DNA of 25,534 nucleotides, from contig JBATEX010000090.1 in the NCBI GenBank assembly GCA_049664225.1, positions 1 through 25,534 on the forward strand, given 5' to 3'. The stretch comes from JAUVRX01 sp049664225 (GTDB lineage: Bacteria; Acidobacteriota; Thermoanaerobaculia; Multivoradales; JAHEKO01). Shown piece by piece: positions 8,376 to 14,965 of the stretch. How positions within the stretch are numbered: position 1 is the first letter of the stretch; the number at the start of each line of letters is the position of its first letter. The position numbers and the translations under genes are program-made. Under the pieces are notes generated by a model that had not been told where the DNA came from, did not search any database, and saw only the letters and a list, made by a program, of their open reading frames with translations.

Positions 8376-9512
8376 TTGCTCACAGAAACCCAGCTTCCAT
8401 CAACGGGCCAGCGTCGCGCTGTCTTGGTCGGCTTGAGCCTGCCGGGCCAACCGGGCTGGTTGGTAGAGGAGCATCTGGACGAGCTGGCCGAGCTCACCCG
8501 GAGCGCGGGTGTCGAAGTCGCGGCCCGGGCGCAGCAGCAGCGCAAGACGCCGCATGCCGGCACGTTCATTGGGCGTGGCAAGGCGGCTGAGGTCGGTGAG
8601 GCCGCGCGGGAGCTCGGGGCCGATCTGGCGATCTTCGATGACGACCTGTCGGCCAGCCAGGTGAAGAACCTGGAGGAGATCCTCGACCTCCAGGTCATGG
8701 ATCGAAGTGGCCTGATCCTGGAGATCTTCGTTCAGAGGGCAAGCACCAATGAGGCCCGGACCCAGGTCGAGCTCGCCCGACTCGAGTACCTCCTGCCGCG
8801 GCTGACTCGTCGTTGGACCCACCTTTCCCGACAGGTGGGCGGCATCGGCGTTCGAGGTGGTGAGGGCGAGACGCAACTGGAAGCCGACCGGCGAATGCTG
8901 CGCAAGAGAATCCGCCACCTGAAGCGGGATCTGGACAAGATCGAGCGCACCCGTCAGATCCAGAGGCGCGGTCGCCGTGATGTGCTACAGATCGCCCTGG
9001 CTGGCTACACCAACGCGGGCAAGTCCACGCTCTTCAACCAGCTCACCAGGGCTGGAGCCCCAGTGGAAGATCGGCTGTTCGCAACCCTGGACTCGAAGCT
9101 TCGCCGGGGCGCCTTGAGCACGGATACCTTGGCGGTGTTTGCCGACACGGTGGGGTTTATTCGCAAGTTGCCACATCACCTGGTCGCCTCGTTCAAGAGC
9201 ACTCTCGAGGAGATCACCTACGCCGACCTGGTGCTGCATGTCGTCGACCGTAGCCATCCTCAGTGGCAAGAGCAGCTCGAGGTCGGCGAGGCCGTTCTTC
9301 AGGATCTGGGTGTGGATGCCGACAGAGTCCTGACTCTCTTCAACAAGGCCGACCTCGCCGGCAACACGTCGCGGTCCACCGAGGCTGCGCTCTGGATCTC
9401 CGCTCGGACGGGCTCCGGGTTGGAGGAGATGAAGAAGGCCATCCTCGAGCGCCTGAAGCCAGACCAACCGGAAGTCGATTCCGACTCCCCCGATCGATCT
9501 TTGAGGGCTTGA
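8376..9512 (+). CDS. hflX: GTPase HflX (ribosome-splitting/rescue factor)
   Basis: HflX (378 aa here) binds the large ribosomal subunit and dissociates stalled 70S ribosomes under heat or antibiotic stress. The N-terminal HflX domain (about 14-200) contains HAGTFIGRGKAAEV (60-73) and the conserved GGIGVRGGEGETQLE stretch (155-169). A G domain follows with G1 GYTNAGKST (210-218), FATLD (235-239), G3 DTVG (257-260), G4 NKAD (323-326) and G5 SAR (342-344). The start is a TTG with a weak ribosome site. Homology begins at about residue 13, so a slightly later start cannot be excluded. The length is typical and the gene appears intact. Confidence 0.93.
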   Translation: MLTETQLPSTGQRRAVLVGLSLPGQPGWLVEEHLDELAELTRSAGVEVAARAQQQRKTPHAGTFIGRGKAAEVGEAARELGADLAIFDDDLSASQVKNLEEILDLQVMDRSGLILEIFVQRASTNEARTQVELARLEYLLPRLTRRWTHLSRQVGGIGVRGGEGETQLEADRRMLRKRIRHLKRDLDKIERTRQIQRRGRRDVLQIALAGYTNAGKSTLFNQLTRAGAPVEDRLFATLDSKLRRGALSTDTLAVFADTVGFIRKLPHHLVASFKSTLEEITYADLVLHVVDRSHPQWQEQLEVGEAVLQDLGVDADRVLTLFNKADLAGNTSRSTEAALWISARTGSGLEEMKKAILERLKPDQPEVDSDSPDRSLRA

Positions 9513-9613
9513 GGGTCGAGGCGGCCGTCGCTTGCTCCGGCCGGTCCTTGAGGGCTTGGGGGTTGAGGCCGCTGGCCCTCTGCCAGCGGATCCTAGGGTT
9601 GTTGAGGTCTTGG
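9501..9613. repeat. Degenerate direct repeats downstream of hflX
   Basis: TTGAGGGCTTGAGGGTCGAG (9501-9520) recurs imperfectly as TTGAGGGCTTGGGGGTTGAG (9548-9567). A third, shorter relative TTGAGGTCTTGG (9602-9613) is the exact reverse complement of a 12-mer in the tandem array at 9806 onward. The group looks like decayed inverted copies of the same array unit. Confidence 0.6.
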
Positions 9614-9701
9614 CACTTGGACCAACGAGATCATAGCCAGACAGGCTCTCGCTGCGTCACTGAGTCATTGCGTCAACGGTGCCAGAGGTTCGTTCGGGAG
9701 A

Positions 9702-9745
9702 CCCCAGGGGGTTCTGGCAGCGGAAGGGAGGAAAGCCCCCTGGGG
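9702..9745. terminator. 10-bp GC-rich hairpin
   Basis: CCCCAGGGGG (9702-9711) and CCCCCTGGGG (9736-9745) are perfect complements around a 24-nt loop. The stem can extend by two pairs (T-G, T-A) inward. There is no T-run, so it is not a classic intrinsic terminator, but it lies between convergent genes and may block read-through in both directions. It could also be a mobile repetitive palindrome. Confidence 0.45.
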
Positions 9746-9782
9746 GCCCCGGACAAACCTCCTCACAGTCGTAGTCACATGC

Positions 9783-9933
9783 CCAGGTCCCAGGACCCCA
9801 GGACCCCAAGACCTCAAGACCTCAAGACCCCAAGACCTCAAGACCTCAAGACCTCAAGACCCCAAGACCCCAAGACCCCAAGACCTCAAGACCCCAAGAC
9901 CCCAAGACCCCAAGACCCCAAGACCCCAAGACC
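9783..9933. repeat. 8-bp tandem array (YCAAGACC)n with G4 potential
   Basis: Sixteen uninterrupted 8-bp units of YCAAGACC run from 9806 to 9933, differing only at the first base (C or T). Three decayed units precede them (9783-9805, one of them missing a base). Because 8 is not a multiple of 3, an open frame passes through with an 8-residue peptide period, but no gene with a start supports translation. On the minus strand the last five C-type units give five GGGG tracts with TCTT loops, an ideal G-quadruplex pattern. The array starts 25 nt past the stop of the kinase gene at 9958 in that gene's transcription direction. Confidence 0.92.
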
Positions 9934-9957
9934 CTGTGTCCAGCTGGATGAACTTCC

Positions 9958-11301
9958 TTATCCCAGTGGCAGGCGCAGTCGGGCGCAGCAGCCCCGGTGC
10001 CCGATGCGGTTCTCGAGAGTCAGGCTACCGCCGTGGGCCTCTGCGATCTGGCGGCTCAGGACCAGTCCTATCCCTGAGCCTCCGGGCTTTGTCGTGAAGA
10101 AGGGGACGAACAGGTTGGCGCTCTCTGGAACACCAGGCCCTTCATCCTGAATCAGCACCTCGCAGCTGTCGGCGCGACGAGACCAGCTGATCTCGACTCC
10201 ACCACCGGCCTCGAGTGAGGCCTCGACCGCGTTCTTGACGATGTTGATCAGCGCCTGCTCGATCTGCGCCCGGTCGGCTTGCACGTTGAGCGTCGGGCCT
10301 TCCGTGATCTCGACCTGCAGCCGTGACTCCATCGCGGCTGCGTGCTTCACGACCCCGGCAATGGTCAGGGACTCGAGGGTGGGCTCCGGCAGGCGAGCCA
10401 GCTGCGAGTAGGACGCCATGAATCGGCTCAGGGCCTCCGATCTCTGGCGGATGACCTCCAGGCCACTGCGAAGATCCTGGTGCCACTCTTCGGCGCCGGG
10501 CTGCTTGCCGGTGAGCCGGTGCAGGGTCTCGGCGGTGGACTTGATGGGACCCAGGGAGTTGTTGAGCTCGTGGCCCAGGACTCGAATCAGGCGCTGCCAG
10601 GTCTGGCGCTCCTCCTGACGCAGTGTCTTGCTCAAGTCGGTGATGACCAGTAGTTGGTGCGGCATGCCTTCCTGACGGAAGGTGCTGCGTCGCACTCGCC
10701 AACGCCCGACTGCGCCCGGGAATGCTCGCTCGACAGTGCCGGAGAGCTCGCCTTCGAGCCAGTCTTCCAGGCCCAGTTCCTCGGCCGAGCTGCCGAGCAG
10801 GCGGGACGAGGGGCGGGCGAGAATCGTCTCCCCGGCACGATTCACCAGCCGCAGACGATGCTCCGGATCGAAGGTGAAAACCGCCACGTCGATTTCGGCC
10901 ATCACGGCCCGCAGAAGAGCTGAGGCCTCTAGAGCACTGAGGCGTTGCCCGCTCAGGCTTTCGCTGAGCAGATTGATCTCTCGGAAGACGTCATCCAGTG
11001 CATCGTCGGCACCGACTCGGTGGCCGCGCAGGGAGTAGTCCTCCTGCCGCAAGGCCTCCAAGAGGCTGGAGATGGTGCGCAGCGAGTAGACGGCCCGACG
11101 CCTCACCGCGACGGCTAGCGCAGCCCAGGTGACCACCAGGAGGACAGTCAGGGTCCAGCGGGAAGAAGCGGGGAGAGCGGAAGTCCAGAGGAGGGCTAGG
11201 CCGAGGATCGAGCCTGGCAGGCCAACCGCGAACGCCAGAAGAACAAGGCGTCGCTCGCTGCTCAGGTGAAGCCTGGGACTCGGCCGCATACCGAACCCCA
11301 T
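9958..11301 (-). CDS. NtrY/NtrB-like sensor histidine kinase
   Basis: This 447-aa kinase has two N-terminal membrane helices (about 18-40 and 49-66) and a HAMP-like linker. A PAS-like region (about 125-225) is followed by the H-box RVLGHELNNSLGPIKS (H244), N-box NIVKNAVEAS (N357), DEGPG (386-390) and GSGIGL (408-413). The H-box is of the NtrY/NtrB type that partners sigma-54 activators. It is the last gene of a four-gene operon, 5 bp after the regulator it most likely phosphorylates. An internal ATG at 11289 is an alternative start, because neither ATG has a strong ribosome site. The periplasmic loop between the helices is only a few residues, so the signal probably comes from the membrane or from partner proteins. 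Confidence 0.92.
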   Translation of the reverse strand: MGFGMRPSPRLHLSSERRLVLLAFAVGLPGSILGLALLWTSALPASSRWTLTVLLVVTWAALAVAVRRRAVYSLRTISSLLEALRQEDYSLRGHRVGADDALDDVFREINLLSESLSGQRLSALEASALLRAVMAEIDVAVFTFDPEHRLRLVNRAGETILARPSSRLLGSSAEELGLEDWLEGELSGTVERAFPGAVGRWRVRRSTFRQEGMPHQLLVITDLSKTLRQEERQTWQRLIRVLGHELNNSLGPIKSTAETLHRLTGKQPGAEEWHQDLRSGLEVIRQRSEALSRFMASYSQLARLPEPTLESLTIAGVVKHAAAMESRLQVEITEGPTLNVQADRAQIEQALINIVKNAVEASLEAGGGVEISWSRRADSCEVLIQDEGPGVPESANLFVPFFTTKPGGSGIGLVLSRQIAEAHGGSLTLENRIGHRGCCARLRLPLG

Positions 11302-11306
11302 TCTAG

Positions 11307-12671
11307 TCAGTTGAGGCCGTGCTTCTCGAGACGGCGGTAGAGAGCGCTGCGACTCAGACCCAGGTCCTCGGCTGCGAGACTGACGTTGCCCTGGGCTTTG
11401 TCCAGCGCTTTCTGGATGAGAAGTCGCTCGGCGTCTTCCAGAGTCATCTTCTCGAGCTGCGCGGCCGCCTCGACGCCGGACTCCAGGCCGAGGTCTCCGG
11501 TAGCGATCAGCGGCCCCTGTGCCATCAGGACGCCCCGCTCCACAGCGTGATCCAGCTCTCTGACATTGCCGGGCCAGCCGTGCTTCCGCATCGCAGTCCG
11601 CGCCGACTCGTCGAAGCCATCGAGCCGTTTGCGGTACTTGGCAGCATGCTTGTCGAAGAAGTGGTTGGCGAGGGGCTCGAGGTCCTCGCCGCGCTCACGC
11701 AGTGGTGGAATGCGAATTTCGACCGTTCGCAATCGGTACAAAAGGTCCTTGCGGAATCGACCTTCGCCGACGGCAGCCTCGAGGTCGGCGTTCGTTGCCG
11801 ATAGGACGCGCACATCGGCCGATTGAGTTCGCGACGCGCCGACGCGCTCGAACTCTCCCGTCTCCACGACGCGAAGGAGCTTGGCCTGCTGAGCCGCTGG
11901 AAGATTGCCGATCTCGTCCAGGAAGAGGGTGCCGCCGTCTGCCATCTCGAAGCGCCCGAGCCGGTCGCCTTTGGCGTCGGTGAAGGCTCCCTTGACGTGC
12001 CCGAACAGCTCGCTTTCGAAGATGGACTCGGAGAGGCCGCCGGTGTTGACGGTCACTAGGGGCATGTCGGCACGGTCTGAAACCGAGTGCAGCAGCTGGG
12101 CGACGATTCCCTTGCCGGTGCCATTCTCGCCGGTGATCAGGACGTTGGCGTCGGAGGGACCGACCCGTTCGATCAACTCCAGGACCGGTCGCATGGCTCG
12201 CGAGTCGGCGATGAAATCGATCTCGTCCCCACCCCGCAGCAACCGATTCTCTGCTTCGAGCCGTTCACCCTTGCGACGTGCTTTCCTCAGCTCGATCTGG
12301 TTGCGCAGGATCGCCAGCACCCGCTCGTTGTCCCAGGGCTTCTCGAAGAAGTCGCTGGCGCCGAGGCGCATGGCTTCGACTGCCAGCTCGATGCTGCCCC
12401 ACGCCGTCATCACCACGACGGGAAGGCTCGAGTCGAGCTCCCGGAGCTGGGCTAGCAGGTCCAGCCCCTCCCTACCCGACGTCGTATCGCGTGTGTAGTT
12501 GAGGTCGATGAGGGCGGCGTCGAAGTCGCGCTCGCCGGCGGCGTCCATAGCCTCCTCTGGAGAGCTGGAGAGCTCGACGGAATAGCCCTCGCCCTTGAGC
12601 AGCAGACGCATGGACTCCAGGATGTCCGGCTGGTCGTCGGCGACGAGAATCGATGGAGCTGGAACGCTCAC
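11307..12671 (-). CDS. Sigma-54-family response regulator with GAFTDA loop
   Basis: This 454-aa NtrC-type regulator has a receiver domain (about 5-125) with D12/D13, D56, T89 and K111. An extra loop after the phospho-site (NYTRDTTSGREG) is typical of regulators paired with NtrY-like kinases. The AAA+ core has Walker A GENGTGKG (181-188), Walker B LFLDEIG (249-255) and WPGNVRE (366-372). The C-terminal helix-turn-helix is at about 415-450. The GAFTGA loop is GAFTDA (228-233). This substitution recurs in an efflux-linked regulator subfamily, as I recall, and may tune or alter sigma-54 contact. It sits between the ABC ATPase and the kinase and probably activates its own operon through the promoter at 14740-14755. 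Confidence 0.94.
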   Translation of the reverse strand: MSVPAPSILVADDQPDILESMRLLLKGEGYSVELSSSPEEAMDAAGERDFDAALIDLNYTRDTTSGREGLDLLAQLRELDSSLPVVVMTAWGSIELAVEAMRLGASDFFEKPWDNERVLAILRNQIELRKARRKGERLEAENRLLRGGDEIDFIADSRAMRPVLELIERVGPSDANVLITGENGTGKGIVAQLLHSVSDRADMPLVTVNTGGLSESIFESELFGHVKGAFTDAKGDRLGRFEMADGGTLFLDEIGNLPAAQQAKLLRVVETGEFERVGASRTQSADVRVLSATNADLEAAVGEGRFRKDLLYRLRTVEIRIPPLRERGEDLEPLANHFFDKHAAKYRKRLDGFDESARTAMRKHGWPGNVRELDHAVERGVLMAQGPLIATGDLGLESGVEAAAQLEKMTLEDAERLLIQKALDKAQGNVSLAAEDLGLSRSALYRRLEKHGLN

Positions 12672-12690
12672 TTCAGTGATCGTAACTCAC

Positions 12691-13422
12691 CTATGAGGGC
12701 ACGGCTATTGTCTCGACGGCGGGCTCTGAAAGAACTTCCTCCGAGACGATCCGGCCGTCGAAGAGCTCGATGTTGCGGTTGGCATGGCGGGCCCAGCGAG
12801 GGTCGTGCGTCACCATGCAGATCGTCGCTCCCTGCGCGTGCAGGTCGTCGAGCAGTTCCATGACTGCTTCGCTGTTCTTGGAATCGAGATTTCCAGTCGG
12901 CTCGTCGGCGAGCAGAATGGAAGGGGACCCCACTACGGCGCGAGCCACCGCGACTCGCTGTTGCTGACCTCCGGAGAGCTGGGAGGGATAGTGCTTGGTG
13001 CGGTGGGACATGGCGACTCGCTCGAGTGCTTCCACGACCCGGACCTTGGCTTCGGAGGAGCTCATCCCCCGGTAGGTGAGCGGCAGCTCCACGTTTTCGT
13101 AGACCGTCAGGTCACCGATGAGGTTGAAGGCCTGGAAGATGAAGCCGATCTCGCGGTTGCGGATCTTGGCCCGCTCGGCGAAGCGTAGGCCAGCGACGGC
13201 CTGGTCGTTGAGCACGTAGTCGCCGTCGGTCGGCGTGTCCAACAGGCCGAGAATGGAGAGCAGTGTCGTCTTGCCGCAGCCGGAGGGACCGGAGATGGAG
13301 ACATAGTCGCCCTTCTGGATCATCAGGTGCACGTTGGTCAGCGCATGGGTCTCCACCTCGTCGGTGAAGAAGACTTTCTTGATGCCCTTCATTTGAATCA
13401 GCGGATCGTGGTTCGAGCTCAT
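12691..13422 (-). CDS. ABC transporter ATP-binding protein (MacB/LolD-like)
   Basis: This 243-aa ATPase of the MacB/LolD/FtsE group energises an FtsX-type permease. It shows Walker A GPSGCGKTT (45-53), Q-loop FIFQAFNL (94-101), signature LSGGQQQR (149-156), Walker B ILLADEPTGNLD (169-180) and H-loop THD (205-207). The ATG at 13422 was chosen over a start 24 codons upstream, because GGGAG lies just upstream and family homology begins there. It follows the membrane-fusion protein by 38 bp and precedes the regulator by 19 bp. There is no room for a permease in the operon, so the membrane partner must be encoded elsewhere. Confidence 0.93.
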   Translation of the reverse strand: MSSNHDPLIQMKGIKKVFFTDEVETHALTNVHLMIQKGDYVSISGPSGCGKTTLLSILGLLDTPTDGDYVLNDQAVAGLRFAERAKIRNREIGFIFQAFNLIGDLTVYENVELPLTYRGMSSSEAKVRVVEALERVAMSHRTKHYPSQLSGGQQQRVAVARAVVGSPSILLADEPTGNLDSKNSEAVMELLDDLHAQGATICMVTHDPRWARHANRNIELFDGRIVSEEVLSEPAVETIAVPS

Positions 13423-13460
13423 GGTTTCTCCCGTCCTTCTCTTCTCAGAGTGGTTTGTCG

Positions 13461-14714
13461 TCACTCGATGCGTATGCGGTCGAAATCGTCCCATTTGGAG
13501 GTGTCGGAGAGGATCACCCGATCGCCCTCTTGGAGGCCGTCGATCACCTCGACGGTGGAGACCGAGCTGCGGCCCAGGCGCACCTGAACCCGCTGTGCTC
13601 CGTCTTCCTCCTCGTTGACGAGAAAAAGACTCACGGTCTGATTGGCTTGACCATAGGCCGGGCGGCCGACATAGAGCACATCCTCGAGACGCTCGATCTC
13701 GATGGTGCCATCGACCCGCAGGTCGGGCCGGGCGCCTTGGGGCAGAGTCCCTTCCAGCGCGACATCTACCGTCACGCTGCCCTCACGCACGGCAGGATCC
13801 ACGCGGCTGAGCCTACCCGGAACGACCCCGTTGCGGGTGTCGATGGAAACAACGAGCCCGACCCGCAGGTCCTTGGCCTGGGTCTCGGGGATGCGAAGCT
13901 CGGCTTTGAGTTGATCGGGCTGCGCCACCTGAGCGAGCGTGGTGCCGGCCGTGACCCGTTGGCCTTCTTCGACCCGCACCTCTTGCAGGACCCCTGCCAT
14001 TCCGGCCCGAACCTGCAGTGAGGCGAACTGCTGTCGTCGTAGGTTCATCAGGGCTCGCTGTTGCTCGAGGCGGCTGCGGCCGGCCTGGAGTTGGGCCCCT
14101 GTGGACCGGCGTGCCTTCTCCAGCCGAACCCGTTCGATCTGCTCGAGCGTTTCGAGCTGGTTTGTTGCCAGCTGAGACCGTTTGTAGTCGATCTCGGGCA
14201 GGAGCCCCTCGGCCGTGAGTCGTTCGTTGGCTTCCAGTTGCAGCTTGGCCTGGCTGTGCTCCGAGATGGCCTGGGCGAGCACCGACTCCTGGGTGAGCAC
14301 CTGGCTTTCGAGCTGCGCTTCGAGCATGACGTAGTCAGCCTCGACCGCCCGGAGTTCGGACTCGGCATCTACGATCTGCTGCTCCAGCTCGGGGCTGGAG
14401 AGCTCGAGCAAGACGGTATCCGCCTCGACGACCGTGCCGGGAAGAACGAGGATGCGCTCCACCCGTCCCTGGGTAGCTGCCGTGATCCATTGCAGGCTCT
14501 CGGGGACCAGGGTGCCCGGTCCGCGGACCTGGCGAAGCATCTCGCCCCGCTCGACGTTCGAGAAGTACAGGGCGCCTCCCTCGACGGTCGGCGCCGCAGG
14601 CTCGAGCTGTGCCAGCCCGATGGAGACCAGGATCACAGCCGCCAGCGCCACCCCGATCAGGAGGGTCCTCTTGCGCTTCTTCTGGCGCATCAGATCGGTT
14701 CGCTGCACATCCAT
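13461..14714 (-). CDS. Efflux membrane-fusion protein (MacA/HlyD-like)
   Basis: This 417-aa periplasmic adaptor links an inner-membrane ABC permease to an outer-membrane channel. One N-terminal membrane anchor (about 17-36) follows a basic KKRKR run. Then come a barrel-sandwich half (about 55-105), a long alpha-helical hairpin/coiled coil rich in Leu, Gln and Glu (about 105-225), a second barrel-sandwich half with VRVEEGQRVTAGTTLAQV, and beta-barrel and membrane-proximal domains. The ATG at 14714 was preferred to a GTG five codons upstream. GGAG lies 9 nt before the ATG, and the sigma-54 promoter would start the transcript at about the GTG itself. First gene of the operon; the substrate is unknown. 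Confidence 0.92.
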   Translation of the reverse strand: MDVQRTDLMRQKKRKRTLLIGVALAAVILVSIGLAQLEPAAPTVEGGALYFSNVERGEMLRQVRGPGTLVPESLQWITAATQGRVERILVLPGTVVEADTVLLELSSPELEQQIVDAESELRAVEADYVMLEAQLESQVLTQESVLAQAISEHSQAKLQLEANERLTAEGLLPEIDYKRSQLATNQLETLEQIERVRLEKARRSTGAQLQAGRSRLEQQRALMNLRRQQFASLQVRAGMAGVLQEVRVEEGQRVTAGTTLAQVAQPDQLKAELRIPETQAKDLRVGLVVSIDTRNGVVPGRLSRVDPAVREGSVTVDVALEGTLPQGARPDLRVDGTIEIERLEDVLYVGRPAYGQANQTVSLFLVNEEEDGAQRVQVRLGRSSVSTVEVIDGLQEGDRVILSDTSKWDDFDRIRIE

Positions 14715-14739
14715 GACTTCAATCTCCACTGGACACTAG

Positions 14740-14755
14740 AGCATGGCCCGTGCCA
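14740..14755 (-). promoter_or_regulatory. Sigma-54 (-24/-12) promoter of the efflux/two-component operon
   Basis: The minus strand reads TGGCACG-N4-ATGCT: a perfect -24 block, the invariant GC at -12, and the correct 12-nt spacing. Transcription would start near 14729, leaving a leader of about 15 nt that contains GGAG before the ATG at 14714. The operon's own sigma-54 activator (11307-12671) is the obvious candidate regulator. Confidence 0.8.
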
Positions 14756-14857
14756 GCCTTGAGTGAGATGCTAAGTCATTGAAGGAGAGCAGTTTATGCG
14801 GATTTCCCGGAAGAGTCTGAGTGTCCGTTCTTGGGACGACAGCCTCGAAATCGGAAT

Positions 14858-14867
14858 TTCTCGAGAA
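14858..14867. promoter_or_regulatory. Candidate upstream activator site
   Basis: TTCTCGAGAA is a perfect 10-bp palindrome about 120 bp upstream of the -12 element, the usual distance for an NtrC-type activator site. It overlaps a second imperfect palindrome (GAAAT-N4-ATTTC, 14847-14860). It also lies about 100 bp upstream of the divergent kinase gene and could act on both. Confidence 0.35.
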
Positions 14868-14965
14868 GAGTCCAAAGGTCGGTTTCAGGTCCTTCATCCT
14901 GTGCCGCTGTCGGATACAATGGCTGTTGATCTCGTACTACCTGTTCAGTTCGTGACGGCACCATC

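Noticed and set aside
9610..9627. TTGGCACTTGGACC resembling a -24 element downstream of hflX
   Set aside because: The required GC at -12 is absent and no plus-strand gene follows.
9783..9933. The tandem array as a CRISPR array
   Set aside because: Units are 8 bp and contiguous with no spacers, and no cas genes are present.
9263..10150. 295-residue plus-strand open frame running from hflX through the tandem array
   Set aside because: It is an out-of-frame shadow of hflX, continued only because the 8-bp array has no stop in any forward frame, then shadows the kinase gene on the other strand.
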